From Azoarcus sp. DD4 (GTDB lineage Bacteria; Pseudomonadota; Gammaproteobacteria; Burkholderiales; Rhodocyclaceae): a DNA stretch of 64,000 nucleotides. Positions 51,856 to 61,095 of this stretch are shown piece by piece. The number at the start of each line of letters is the position of its first letter. The first letter of the stretch is position 1. The position numbers and the translations under genes were made by a program. The stretch spans positions 1,364,001 through 1,428,000 of the forward strand of contig NZ_CP022958.1 in assembly GCF_006496635.1 (NCBI RefSeq). Direction: 5' to 3'. The notes beneath the pieces are model-generated. The model saw only the letters and a list, made by a program, of their open reading frames with translations. It ran no database searches and was not told the DNA's origin.

Positions 51856-52338
51856 ATGGCCGAGCTGTTCGAGTGGGACGACGACTACAACGTCGGGGTG
51901 TCGGATATCGATGAGCAACATCTGGAACTGGTCGCCCTGATCAACCAGCTTCACCGCGCGATCCGGGATCACAAGGCGTCCAAGCAGGTGCGCAACACGC
52001 TGGACGAACTCATCGAGTATACCCGCACGCACTTCGCCATCGAGGAGCGCCTGATGCGCGAATCGAACTACCCGGAATACGAAACCCACCGCGGCTACCA
52101 CGAAGCCCTGATCGACCAGATCCACGTGCTGCGGGAGAAGCTCGACAGCGGTGAAGCGTCGATCACCTTCGAACTGCTGCATTTCCTGCGCATGTGGCTG
52201 ATCCGTCACATCCTCGATGTGGACAAGCACTTCGGTGCCTACTTCATCGCCAACGGCACCCGGCCGGAATGGATGGTCGAGGCCCACGCGGCGATGACCA
52301 ACCGGCGCTGGTGGCAGTTCTGGAAGGCGCGGGCCTGA
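51856..52338 (+). CDS. Bacteriohemerythrin
   Basis: 160 residues of the hemerythrin family, an O2-binding di-iron four-helix bundle. The ligand set is visible: DIDEQH (His22), THFAIEERLM, HRGYHEALIDQIH and HILDVDKHFG. The C-terminal RRWWQFWKARA is an unusual Trp-rich tail. Such proteins may store or deliver oxygen or report it to chemotaxis; the adjacent motility genes make the second plausible but not proven. The start has a GGGAGA ribosome site. A terminator follows. Confidence 0.93.
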   Translation: MAELFEWDDDYNVGVSDIDEQHLELVALINQLHRAIRDHKASKQVRNTLDELIEYTRTHFAIEERLMRESNYPEYETHRGYHEALIDQIHVLREKLDSGEASITFELLHFLRMWLIRHILDVDKHFGAYFIANGTRPEWMVEAHAAMTNRRWWQFWKARA

Positions 52339-52385
52339 TCGCGCGAATGCCGCGGCGGTGCAGGAGTCGGCGCGGCAGGGAAACG

Positions 52386-52421
52386 AAAACGGCGCGAGGG
52401 CATCATCCCTCGCGCCGTTTT
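52386..52421. terminator. Bidirectional terminator between bacteriohemerythrin and parC
   Basis: A perfect 15-bp stem (52386-52400 with 52407-52421) closes a CATCAT loop. Its A4 and T4 ends serve both converging transcripts. Confidence 0.9.
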
Positions 52422-52443
52422 GTCAGTGGGTGGCGGTTCCGCT

Positions 52444-54840
52444 TCAGCGCATGCGCTCGGGCTTGATCCTGGGCGCCAGCGGTGCGCCCTTGCGTGCGCG
52501 GCGGTGGCGCAGGCTTTCGCGCTGCAAGGGCTTGAGTTCGATCGTGGTGGTCTTGCCGCCGCGACCGCCGCCCTCCACCGTCAGCACCGCGTCGTCGGCC
52601 GGTACCGCGACGGCGGACAGCGCCTCGCCTTCGTCAAGCGCCATCACGATGACGCCGCGGCCGCCGCTCTGCGTCTTCATCTCGGCGCGCGGGAAGACCA
52701 GGATGCGGCCATTCTCCGACGCCGCGGCGATCCACTCGCCGAACGCCTTGGCCGGTGCCAGCACCTTCTCGCCCTTCTCCAGCGCCATGAACGACTTGCC
52801 GGCACGCTGCCGGCTGGTGGCATCGGCCACCGAACAGAGGAAACCGTAACCGCCGGAGTTGGCGAAGAACCATGTGGTGGCGGGATCGTCGCTCACCACC
52901 TGCGCCGGCTTGCCGCCGTCCTGGAATTCGACCAGGGTCGCGATCGGCACGCCGTCGCCGCGCCCGCCCGGCAGGTCCGACACCTTGATGGTGTAGGCGC
53001 GGCCGTGGGTGTCGATGACGACGAGCGGCCAGGTGGTGCGCGTTTCCAGCAGGGCGAAGGCGAAGTCGCCCGCCTTGTAGCTGATCGCTGCAGCATCCAG
53101 GCCGTGGCCCTGGCGCGAGCGTATCCAGCCGTTGCGCGACAGGATCACGGTGACCGGTTCGTCGGCGACGCTGATTTCGGCGCTGGCGATCGGCGCCACG
53201 CTTTCGATCAGGGTGCGGCGGTCATCGCCGTACTTCTTCGTGTCCTCGCCGATCTCCTTGAGGATGAGCTTGGTCATCGCCGCGCGGTTGTCGAGCAGGT
53301 GCTGCAGGCCGTCGCGCTCTTCCTTCAGCTCGTTCAGCTCCTTCTCGATCTTGAAGCCTTCGAGGCGGGCGAGCTGGCGCAGGCGGATCTCGAGGATGTC
53401 CTCGGCCTGGATGTCGGATAGGCCGAAGGCGGCGATCAGCGCCGGCTTGGGTTCGTCCGATTCGCGGATGACGCGGATCACTTCCTCGATGTGCAGGAAG
53501 GCGATCATGCGGCCTTCCAGGATGTGGATGCGGCGATCGACCTCGTCCAGGCGGTGGCGGGTGCGGCGCTCGACGGTGACGTAGCGGAAGTCGATCCACT
53601 CGCGCAGGATCTGCACCAGGTTTTTCTGCTGCGGCCGGCCGTCGCGGCCGATCATGGTCATGTTGACCGAGACCGAGGTCTCGAGGCTGGTGTGGGCGAG
53701 CAGCACCGCCATGAACTCGTCGCGGCTCTGGCGGCTGGACTTGGGCTCCAGCACGATGCGCACGGGCGCCTTGTCGCTGGATTCGTCGCGGACGGTGTCG
53801 AGCACGCCGAGCACCAGCTGCTTCAACTGCTTCTGCTCCTGGCTGACTTCCTTCTTGCCGGCGCGCGGCTGCGGGTTGGTCAGCGTTTCGATCTCGGACA
53901 GCACCTGCGCGGCGGAAACGCCATGCGGCAGTTCCTCGATGATCACCCGCCACTGGCCGCGGGCGAGTTCCTCGATGCGCCAGCGCGCGCGCATGCGCAG
54001 GCTGCCGCGGCCGCCGGCGTAGGCGTCGCGGATCGCTTCGGGCGAGGAGATCAGCTGGCCGCCGCCGGGGAAATCGGGGCCGGGCAGCAGCGGCAGGATG
54101 TCGTCCAGCCCGGCGTCGGGATGGCGGATCAGGTGGCAGGCAGCCTCGGCCACCTCGCGCAGGTTGTGCGGCTGGATTTCAGTGGCCATGCCGACCGCGA
54201 TGCCGGAGGCACCGTTCAGCAGCACGAAGGGCAGGCGCGCGGGCAGCAGCTGCGGCTCTTCGAAGGCGCCGTCGTAGTTGGGGACGAAGTCCACCGTGCC
54301 GCGGTCGATCTCGGCCAGCAGCAGTTCGGCGATCGGTGTCAGCCGGCATTCGGTGTAACGCATCGCCGCAGCCGAGTCGCCATCGCGCGAGCCGAAGTTG
54401 CCCTGGCCGTCGACCAGCGGATAGCGCAGCGAGAAGTCCTGTGCCACCCGCACCATCGCGTCGTACACGCTGGAATCACCGTGCGGGTGGTACTTGCCGA
54501 TCACGTCGCCGACCACGCGTGCCGACTTCACATGCTTGGCGGTGGCCGACAGCCGCATCTCGTTCATCGCGAACAGGATGCGGCGCTGCACCGGCTTCAT
54601 GCCGTCTTCGACCTGCGGCAGCGCGCGCGACTTCACCACGCTCATCGCGTAGGCGAGGTAAGCGCGCTCGGCGTAGAGATCGAGCGGCAGCGCGCCATCG
54701 GGCGAAGGCATCAACGGCGCGGGCGGTGCAGGCGGGGCGGCCGGCGGGGCTGCTGCGGCCGGCGGGGCCGGGGGCGGCGCGTCTGCGGCGGCGGGGGGAG
54801 TGGCGGTGTCGCCGAACAGGTCGGGAATGTCGTTGCTCAT
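52444..54840 (-). CDS. parC: DNA topoisomerase IV subunit A
   Basis: 798 residues. It decatenates daughter chromosomes with ParE. After a ~45-residue Pro/Ala-rich N-terminal tail, the core starts at LPLDLYAERAYLAYAMSVV. The catalytic tyrosine is about residue 162 (AMRYTECRLTP). No GyrA-box (QRRGGRG) occurs in the C-terminal domain, which distinguishes it from gyrA at the other end of the window. The ATG is at 54840. parE lies 1.6 kb upstream on the same strand, separated by two small genes. Confidence 0.96.
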   Translation of the reverse strand: MSNDIPDLFGDTATPPAAADAPPPAPPAAAAPPAAPPAPPAPLMPSPDGALPLDLYAERAYLAYAMSVVKSRALPQVEDGMKPVQRRILFAMNEMRLSATAKHVKSARVVGDVIGKYHPHGDSSVYDAMVRVAQDFSLRYPLVDGQGNFGSRDGDSAAAMRYTECRLTPIAELLLAEIDRGTVDFVPNYDGAFEEPQLLPARLPFVLLNGASGIAVGMATEIQPHNLREVAEAACHLIRHPDAGLDDILPLLPGPDFPGGGQLISSPEAIRDAYAGGRGSLRMRARWRIEELARGQWRVIIEELPHGVSAAQVLSEIETLTNPQPRAGKKEVSQEQKQLKQLVLGVLDTVRDESSDKAPVRIVLEPKSSRQSRDEFMAVLLAHTSLETSVSVNMTMIGRDGRPQQKNLVQILREWIDFRYVTVERRTRHRLDEVDRRIHILEGRMIAFLHIEEVIRVIRESDEPKPALIAAFGLSDIQAEDILEIRLRQLARLEGFKIEKELNELKEERDGLQHLLDNRAAMTKLILKEIGEDTKKYGDDRRTLIESVAPIASAEISVADEPVTVILSRNGWIRSRQGHGLDAAAISYKAGDFAFALLETRTTWPLVVIDTHGRAYTIKVSDLPGGRGDGVPIATLVEFQDGGKPAQVVSDDPATTWFFANSGGYGFLCSVADATSRQRAGKSFMALEKGEKVLAPAKAFGEWIAAASENGRILVFPRAEMKTQSGGRGVIVMALDEGEALSAVAVPADDAVLTVEGGGRGGKTTTIELKPLQRESLRHRRARKGAPLAPRIKPERMR

Positions 54841-55032
54841 CGGGGATCAGGGCCGGGATCGTAAGGCCAGCGGCGCGGTTGGCGGCAGGGCGACTGCCGG
54901 CCACGCCGGAAAGGGGGCGATCTTAACCCGTCTGCGTGACATGGCGCGAGCCGGCTGCAGCCGATCACCGTCGATGATGCGACGCCGGCGTCGTGCTTGT
55001 CGGAATCCTGACTCGCCGGGAGCGGGGCGCTA

Positions 55033-55548
55033 TCAGTCGGTCTCGGTCTCGGCGTCGTCGTCGACGTCGTCCAGCATTGCCGAGATTACCGAATGGCCGC
55101 AGCCGTCTTCAGGGTCGAGCACTTTGAGCTGGGCGACCAGGTTGCGGCTGATTTCGGTGTTGCCGCGGCGCAGCTCGATGAAGGCCATCGCCTTCAGGAA
55201 CAGCAGCAGGAAGCGTTGCGGCACGCTGCGGCGCTTGTCGTCGCCGACCTCGGCCAGCGTCCAGGTGCGCCAGTCCTGGCCGACGCGCGCCTGGTGGGCG
55301 GCTTCGGCGAGGCCTTCCATCGCGACCGCGAGGGCGTCGTCGAATTCGCGCTGCTGGTTCTGCAGCTTGAGCAGGCAGCGGTAGGCCGGCAAGGAGGACG
55401 GCGAGATCTCGATGGCGTGACGGAAGAGGGCGCGGGCGCGGGCCGGGTCGCTGCGGTGGCAGCCGACGCCTTCCTGCAACAGCGAATTGACGTGGGCCGG
55501 CAGCGGACCGAAATCGACGAGGTTTTCCTTGGGCGTGGGGCGGGCCAT
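55033..55548 (-). CDS. Hypothetical TPR-like protein
   Basis: 171 residues from ATG 55548. Helical repeats resembling TPR motifs occur (LLQEGVGCHRSDPARARALFRHAIEISPSSLPAYRCLLKL, FDDALAVAMEGLAEA, AMAFIELRRGN), and an acidic Asp/Glu tail ends the protein. I do not recognise a named family. No membrane segment or signal peptide is evident, so it should be cytoplasmic. It lies between parC and the HAD gene on the same strand. An alternative upstream ATG (55587) adds 13 residues; neither start has a convincing ribosome site. Confidence 0.75.
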   Translation of the reverse strand: MARPTPKENLVDFGPLPAHVNSLLQEGVGCHRSDPARARALFRHAIEISPSSLPAYRCLLKLQNQQREFDDALAVAMEGLAEAAHQARVGQDWRTWTLAEVGDDKRRSVPQRFLLLFLKAMAFIELRRGNTEISRNLVAQLKVLDPEDGCGHSVISAMLDDVDDDAETETD

Positions 55549-55608
55549 GACGCAAGACTCGGGATGGTGATCCACTGCATCAAGCAAGGAGCATTCCGTC
55601 GCGCCGGG

Positions 55609-56400
55609 TCAGTCCTCCGCCAGCAGGTGCGCGACTGCGGCGGCAAAGTCGTCGGCGACGAGATCGGGGGGTACGTTCGGCTCGGCGTCGTCGCCCGCAC
55701 GGAACTTGCCGGTGCGCACCAGGACGGCACGGATGCCGGCGGCGCGCGCCGCACCGACGTCGTCGTGGAGGTCGTCGCCGATCAGCAACGCGTCCGCCGG
55801 GGCGACGCCGAGCTCGGCCAATGCGCTGTGAAAGAAACCTGCCGCCGGTTTGCCGACGATCTCGGCCGTCGTTCCGCTGCTGAACTCGAGTCCGGTGACG
55901 AAGGCGCCCATGTCGAGCGCAAGGCCGTCGACGTCCATGTAGTAGCGGTTGCGCGCCATCGCGATGAAGGGGCAGCCGTCGATCAGCAGTCGGAATGCGG
56001 CGTTCAAGCGCGTGTAGTCGAGGAAGGGCCCCATGTCGCCCATCACCACTGCGTCAGGGCGGTCCGCGTCCGGGCCGACTTCAGCGCGCAGGTCGGGATG
56101 GACCAGATACATCGGGTTCAGGCCGCGTGCGCACACGAGTTGCTGCGCTGCATGCGCCGCGGTCTGGATCTCCCCGGCGTCGATGCTGTATCCCATGTGG
56201 CGCAGCCTGGCGGCGATAAGGTCGCGCGGCGTGCGCGTGGTGTTGGTCAGGAAGCGCACCGGCAGCTGCGCATCGCGCAGGCGGGCCAAGGCTGCGATCG
56301 AGCCGGGGATGGCGGTGTCGCCGATGTGCAGCACGCCCGCGAGATCGATCAGTACGGCCCGAGGTCGGCGGTACTGGAGCGTGGTCGTGGAGGCCGTCAT
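55609..56400 (-). CDS. HAD-IIA hydrolase, LHPP-like
   Basis: 263 residues. A HAD-superfamily subclass IIA phosphatase most like LHPP (phospholysine/phosphohistidine/pyrophosphate phosphatase). The nucleophile Asp19 is in VLIDLAGVL, and the residue two positions on is Ala21 instead of the usual acid/base Asp, which is typical of the LHPP group (DISG/DLAG). VRFLTNTTRTP is motif II, a cap domain is inserted, and GKPAAGFF plus LLIGDDLHDDVGAARAAG carry the Mg-binding aspartates. The physiological substrate is unknown. It lies between parE and the TPR-like gene. Confidence 0.85.
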   Translation of the reverse strand: MTASTTTLQYRRPRAVLIDLAGVLHIGDTAIPGSIAALARLRDAQLPVRFLTNTTRTPRDLIAARLRHMGYSIDAGEIQTAAHAAQQLVCARGLNPMYLVHPDLRAEVGPDADRPDAVVMGDMGPFLDYTRLNAAFRLLIDGCPFIAMARNRYYMDVDGLALDMGAFVTGLEFSSGTTAEIVGKPAAGFFHSALAELGVAPADALLIGDDLHDDVGAARAAGIRAVLVRTGKFRAGDDAEPNVPPDLVADDFAAAVAHLLAED

Positions 56401-56482
56401 GGCGGGTCTGCGGCAATGGGCGATGTGCTGCTGCCGTTATAGGAAGGCAGCGGCAGGGCGGCAAGCACCGCATCCCGCCGGT

Positions 56483-58456
56483 TCAGATGTCGGCCTCGAC
56501 CGTGTCGCCCTTTTCCTCCATCCAGGCGCGGCGGCCGGAGGCCTCGCCCTTGCCCATCAGCAGGGTGAACATCTTCAGGGTCTGCTCGATGGCTTCTGTC
56601 CGCACCTGCACCGGCAGCACCCGGCGGGTGGCCGGGTCCATGGTGGTTTCGCGCAGCTGGTCGGGGTTCATCTCGCCCAGGCCCTTGAAGCGGCCGATCT
56701 CGATGGCGTCGGGCTTGAAGCCCTCCTGCGCCAGGCGGTCGCGGATGGCGGCGAGCTCGCCGTCGTCGAGCGCGTAGAGCCGGCGCGGCGGCCGTTTCTT
56801 GCCCTGCGCCGGCACGTCGACGCGGTACAGCGGCGGCTGGGCGACGTAGATGTGGCCGCGCTCTATCAGCTTGGGGAAATGGCGGAAGAACAGCGTGAGC
56901 AGCAGGGTCTGGATGTGCGAGCCGTCGACGTCGGCGTCGGACATGATGACGATCTTGCCGTAGCGCAGGCCCGAGAGGTCCGGGTTGCTGTCGGCACGGT
57001 GGGCATCGACGCCGAGCGCCACCGCGATGTCGTGGATCTCGGCGTTGGCGAGCAGGCGGTCGGGGTCGATCTCCCAGGCGTTCTGCACCTTGCCGCGCAG
57101 CGGCAGGATAGCCTGGGTTTCCTTGTTGCGCGCCATCTTCGCCGAGCCGCCGGCGGAGTCGCCCTCGACCAGGAAGAGCTCGTTTTCGGCGATGTCCTCG
57201 GATTCGCAGTCGGACAGCTTGCCCGGCAGCACCGCGACGCCGGAGGTTTTCTTCTTCTCGACCTTCTGCGCGCTCTTCTGCCGCGCCAGCGCCTGCTTGA
57301 TCGACAGCTCGGCGATCGCCTTGCCGGCGTCGACGTGGTTGTTCAGCCAGATCTCGAAGGGGTCGCGCAGCTGGCTGGAGACCAGCTTGACCGCTTCGCG
57401 CGAGTTCAGTTTTTCCTTCACCTGGCCCTGGAACTGGGGGTCGAGCAGGCGGGCGGAGAGCACGAAGCTCATGCGGCCGCAGACGTCTTCCTGCTGCAGC
57501 TTGACGCCGCGCGGCAGCAGCGTGTGGTGCTCGATGAAGGACTTCACCGCCTCGAACACGCCGGCGCGCAGGCCGGATTCGTGGGTGCCGCCATTCACCG
57601 TGGGAATCAGGTTCACATAGGACTCGCTCGGCACCGCCGATTCGAACCAGGCCAGCGCCCAGGCCGCGCCTTCGCCGGGGGCGAAGCTGGCGTCGTCCTT
57701 GCCGGCGTACTTCTCGGCGGTGAAGATCGGTGCCACTGGCTCGGTGTCACCGGCCAGTTCCTTGAGGTAGCCGGCGAGGCCTTCCGGGTAGGACCAGGTC
57801 TTGGTCAGCACCGGGCCATTGGCCTGCTCGATGTCCAGCCGCACGGCGACGCCGGAAAGCAGCACCGCCTTGCTGCGCAGCAGGCGTTCGAGCTCGTTCA
57901 TCGGCACCCGCGGCGCTTCGAAGTACTTCGGGTCGGGCCAGACGCGCACCCGGGTGCCGGTCTGGCGGCCGCATTCGCCTTCGATGCGCACCTGGCCGAT
58001 GTTCTCGCCGCCGTCGCTGAAGTCGATGCGGTGCAGCTTGCCGTCGCGCTTGACCTCCACCTCCACCCGCGTGGACAGCGCGTTGGTCACCGCCACGCCG
58101 ACGCCGTGCAGACCGCCGGAGAAGGCGTAGGCGCTGTTGCCCTCGCGCTTGTCGAACTTGCCGCCGGCGTGCAGCCGGGTGTAGGCCAGCACTACCACCG
58201 GCACGCCTTCCTCGGGATGCAGCCCGACCGGGATGCCGCGGCCGTCGTCGGCCACGGTGACAGAGCCGTCGAGGTGCAGGGTGACGTGGATCTTCTTCGC
58301 GAAGCCGCCGAGCGCCTCGTCGGCGGCGTTGTCGATGACTTCCTGGATGATGTGCGCCGGGGAGTCGGTACGGGTGTACATGCCGGGGCGCTCGCGCACC
58401 GGTTCCAGCCCCTTGAGGACGCGGAAAGAGGATTCGTCGTATTGCTTGCTTGTCAT
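56483..58456 (-). CDS. parE: DNA topoisomerase IV subunit B
   Basis: 657 residues from ATG 58456. A GHKL ATPase domain (VIDNAADEALGGFAKKI, DDGRGIPVGLHPEEG, SGGLHGVGVAVTNALS) is followed by a transducer domain with the QTK-type lysine loop, and then a TOPRIM metal domain (LVEGDSAGGSAKMARN, IMSDADVDGSHIQTLLL). A C-terminal ParE tail completes it. ParC and ParE together remove catenanes and relax positive supercoils. The longer reading beginning at 58747 runs into the neighbouring gene and is rejected. Confidence 0.97.
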   Translation of the reverse strand: MTSKQYDESSFRVLKGLEPVRERPGMYTRTDSPAHIIQEVIDNAADEALGGFAKKIHVTLHLDGSVTVADDGRGIPVGLHPEEGVPVVVLAYTRLHAGGKFDKREGNSAYAFSGGLHGVGVAVTNALSTRVEVEVKRDGKLHRIDFSDGGENIGQVRIEGECGRQTGTRVRVWPDPKYFEAPRVPMNELERLLRSKAVLLSGVAVRLDIEQANGPVLTKTWSYPEGLAGYLKELAGDTEPVAPIFTAEKYAGKDDASFAPGEGAAWALAWFESAVPSESYVNLIPTVNGGTHESGLRAGVFEAVKSFIEHHTLLPRGVKLQQEDVCGRMSFVLSARLLDPQFQGQVKEKLNSREAVKLVSSQLRDPFEIWLNNHVDAGKAIAELSIKQALARQKSAQKVEKKKTSGVAVLPGKLSDCESEDIAENELFLVEGDSAGGSAKMARNKETQAILPLRGKVQNAWEIDPDRLLANAEIHDIAVALGVDAHRADSNPDLSGLRYGKIVIMSDADVDGSHIQTLLLTLFFRHFPKLIERGHIYVAQPPLYRVDVPAQGKKRPPRRLYALDDGELAAIRDRLAQEGFKPDAIEIGRFKGLGEMNPDQLRETTMDPATRRVLPVQVRTEAIEQTLKMFTLLMGKGEASGRRAWMEEKGDTVEADI

Positions 58457-58529
58457 GCCTGGGTCGCCACTAGCGGATGCGGATCGGGCGCAAGGATAGC
58501 AGGCGCACGCCCCCTGACGGGCGAACTTC

Positions 58530-59144
58530 TTACTCCCAGCGCTCGCGGTAGGAGAAGGTCGGCAGCTTCCAGCCGCGCCAGATCGCCAGCAGCCGTAGCG
58601 TGAGGCCGGCGGCGAAGCTCGCCGCAATATTGATCTGCTCGGGCACGCCGAAGTGGTGCAGCGACAGGTAAAGCGCACACACCGCGAGCGAGACGCTGGC
58701 GTAGAGCTCGTGGCGGAACACCACCGGCACCTGGTTGCACAGCACATCGCGCAGGATGCCGCCGAAGATGCCGGTGATCATGCCGGACATGATCACCACC
58801 GGGGTGGGATAGTCCATGCCGAGCGCGACGCCGCAGCCGATCAGCGAGAAGGCGATCAGACCCATCGCGTCCAGCACCAGGAACACCGTCTTGAGATGGT
58901 GCATGTAGCGCGCTACCAGCGTGGTGAGCAGGCCGGCGGAGATCACCAGATAGACGTACTGCGGGTGCTGGGTCCAGCCGATGGGGAAATGGCCGAGGAT
59001 CATGTCGCGGATGGTGCCGCCGCCGAGCGCGGTGACGAAGGCGATGACCGCGACGCCGAAGATGTCCATGTTGCGGCGGCCGGCCGCGAGCGCGCCGGAC
59101 ATGGCCTCGGCGGTGATGGCGATGAGGTAGATGGTGGTCAGCAC
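58530..59144 (-). CDS. UPF0126 membrane protein (proposed glycine transporter / TRIC-like)
   Basis: 204 residues from GTG 59144, set by a strong GGAGGT site at 59150-59155. Two internal repeats of three membrane helices each carry the GGGTIRDM and GGILRDVL signatures of UPF0126 (PF03458, now named for glycine transport; structurally TRIC-like). About six to seven hydrophobic segments are visible. The long leader contains a tandem glycine riboswitch, so the gene is most likely induced by glycine and acts in its movement across the inner membrane; that function is inferred from the riboswitch. Confidence 0.9.
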   Translation of the reverse strand: MLTTIYLIAITAEAMSGALAAGRRNMDIFGVAVIAFVTALGGGTIRDMILGHFPIGWTQHPQYVYLVISAGLLTTLVARYMHHLKTVFLVLDAMGLIAFSLIGCGVALGMDYPTPVVIMSGMITGIFGGILRDVLCNQVPVVFRHELYASVSLAVCALYLSLHHFGVPEQINIAASFAAGLTLRLLAIWRGWKLPTFSYRERWE

Positions 59145-59319
59145 GGCGCACCTCCGCTCGCGACGTGGGCGCAAGTGCGCGAAACAAAGGAGGAGGGGCC
59201 GGCGGGGCGGCTGGAGAAGGGCATCATCGGGCGATCGTCCTGGGGTGGGTGCGCGCGCAGGGTGGGCGCGCCGCCGTTGCGGTGAGCCGTGTGCCTTGCG
59301 CTGCCTCTCCCCCTGTCCT

Positions 59320-59512
59320 TCTACCTGAGAGTTTCGGCGCCCTTGCGGCGCCTGCCCCTTCGGTGGATCGCTTGCGCCGGCTGTGCCGGCGGTCGATCGC
59401 TCTCCAGTCGGCGAACGTTTCCCGCGGTTCGGTGTGCCTGAGCGATTATGGGAGTTTGCGCCTTCGGCGGAGGGTCCGGCTGCCCGGACGACCTCGCTCT
59501 CCCGCGAGAAGG
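59320..59512 (-). promoter_or_regulatory. Tandem glycine riboswitch
   Basis: On the minus strand, aptamer 1 shows GGAGAG (59497-59502), CCGAAGG (59461-59467) and CTCAGGCA (59435-59442). Aptamer 2 repeats the same order: GGAGAG (59400-59405), CCGAAGGGGC (59354-59363) and a final CTCAGGTA (59322-59329). A short linker joins them. These are the conserved core elements of the gcvT/glycine riboswitch class in its cooperative tandem form. It controls the UPF0126 gene about 175 bases downstream. Confidence 0.93.
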
Positions 59513-59577
59513 CTCGATTATCCGGCGACACGCCGACGTGGTCAAACCGGTGGTGCCCGCGGCGGGGCGGCGTGCAC

Positions 59578-59609
59578 AAAAAAGGCCCCCGCCGGTGAAG
59601 GCGGGGGCC
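59578..59609 (-). terminator. Rho-independent terminator of aceA
   Basis: On the minus strand a 10-bp GC stem (59600-59609 with 59584-59593, loop 59594-59599) is followed by six U. It lies 50 bases after the aceA stop. Confidence 0.9.
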
Positions 59610-59658
59610 CGAAGGAACTGGAGCGCGGGGAGGCGCTCCGATTGCCGCAAACTGATGC

Positions 59659-60972
59659 TTAGTGGAACTGCTCTTCTTCGGTCGAACCGGTCAGCGCCTT
59701 CACCGAGGAGGAGCCGCCCTGGATCACGGTGGTGACGTCGTCGAAGTAACCGGCGCCCACTTCCTGCTGGTGCGACACGAAGGTGTAGCCCTGTTCGCGA
59801 GCGGCGAATTCCGGCTCCTGCACCATTTCCACGTAGTGCTTCATGCCTTCGCCGCGGGCGTAGGCGTGGGCGAACTTGAAGGTGTTGAACCAATTGACGT
59901 GGATGCCGGCCAGGGTGATGAACTGGTACTTGTAGCCCAGCGCCGACAGCTCTTCCTGGAACTTGGCGATGGTGGCGTCGTCCAGGTTCTTCTTCCAGTT
60001 GAAGGACGGCGAGCAGTTGTACGACAGCAGCTTGCCCGGGCAGGCGGCATGCACGGCCTGCGCGAATTCACGGGCGAAGCCGAGGTCCGGCGTGCCGGTT
60101 TCGCACCACACCAGGTCGGCGTACGGAGCGTAGGCGACACCGCGGGAGATGGCCTGCTCCAGACCGTTCTTGACGCGGTAGAAGCCTTCTTGGGTGCGCT
60201 CGCCGGTCAGGAAGGGCTTGTCGTTGGCGTCGTGGTCGGAGGTGATCAGGTTGGCGGCTTCCGCGTCGGTACGGGCCAGGATCAGGGTGGAGACACCCAT
60301 CACGTCGGCGGCGAAACGGGCCGAGATCAGCTTCTCGATCGCTTCCTGGGTCGGCACCAGCACCTTGCCGCCCATGTGGCCACACTTCTTCACGGCGGCC
60401 AGCTGGTCTTCGAAGTGCACCCCGGCGGCGCCGGCGGCGATCATGTTCTTCATCAGTTCGAAGGCGTTGAGCACGCCGCCGAAACCGGCTTCAGCATCCG
60501 CCACGATCGGCAGGAAGTAGTCGATGAATTCCTTGGAGCCCGGCTCGATGCCGCGCGACCACTGGATTTCGTCGGCGCGCTTGAAGGTGTTGTTGATGCG
60601 GCGAACCATGGTCGGCACCGAGTCGTAGGCGTACAGCGACTGGTCCGGGTACATGGTTTCGGAGGTGTTGCCGTCGGCGGCGACCTGCCAGCCGGACAGA
60701 TACACGGCTTCCAGGCCGGCCTTGGCCTGCTGCATCGCCTGACCGGCGGTGATCGCGCCGAAGGCATTCACGTAACCCTTCTTGGCGCCGCCATTGACCT
60801 TGGCCCACAGGGTTTCGGCGCCGCGCTTGGCCAGGGTGTATTCGATCGGCAGGGAGCCACGCAGGCGCACCACGTCGGCGGCGCTGTAGCCACGCTTGAT
60901 GCCTTTCCAACGGGGATTCTCAGCCCAATCTTTTTCCAGGGCGGCAATTTGCTGTTCGCGGGTCAGGGTCAT
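59659..60972 (-). CDS. aceA: Isocitrate lyase
   Basis: 437 residues, close to the 434 of E. coli. It splits isocitrate to succinate and glyoxylate, the first step of the glyoxylate bypass for growth on acetate, fatty acids or aromatics. The catalytic cysteine is Cys197 in KKCGHMGGKVLVP. NGGAKKGYVNAF, the metal ligand region LARTDAEAAN and WCETGTPD are intact. No malate synthase gene is adjacent. A good promoter lies about 125 bases upstream, overlapping an inverted repeat near the divergent AraC gene. Confidence 0.97.
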   Translation of the reverse strand: MTLTREQQIAALEKDWAENPRWKGIKRGYSAADVVRLRGSLPIEYTLAKRGAETLWAKVNGGAKKGYVNAFGAITAGQAMQQAKAGLEAVYLSGWQVAADGNTSETMYPDQSLYAYDSVPTMVRRINNTFKRADEIQWSRGIEPGSKEFIDYFLPIVADAEAGFGGVLNAFELMKNMIAAGAAGVHFEDQLAAVKKCGHMGGKVLVPTQEAIEKLISARFAADVMGVSTLILARTDAEAANLITSDHDANDKPFLTGERTQEGFYRVKNGLEQAISRGVAYAPYADLVWCETGTPDLGFAREFAQAVHAACPGKLLSYNCSPSFNWKKNLDDATIAKFQEELSALGYKYQFITLAGIHVNWFNTFKFAHAYARGEGMKHYVEMVQEPEFAAREQGYTFVSHQQEVGAGYFDDVTTVIQGGSSSVKALTGSTEEEQFH

Positions 60973-61095
60973 GATGGATCCTTGTCAGTGTTGGCGAAGA
61001 AGGGGGCAACCATGTTTGCCGGGTGGTGAGCCCCGGCGTTTTCGACTGCTCTGCCGACATCGCTTCGAGGGAGAAAGCTGCGTCGGTTGAAGGGC

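Larger units (their letters stand above)
59145..59658 (-). other. 514-base leader and terminator region between UPF0126 and aceA
   Basis: Apart from the riboswitch, it holds a possible expression platform: minus-strand CCCCTCCTCCTTT (59186-59198) can pair with the GGAGG ribosome site at 59151-59155. The aceA terminator lies at 59578-59609. I see no protein-coding gene here. Confidence 0.6.

Noticed and set aside
56033..58603. 856-codon plus-strand frame opposite parE
   Set aside because: It is a mirror of parE, dominated by Ala/Gly/His/Gln low-complexity sequence with no recognisable motif.
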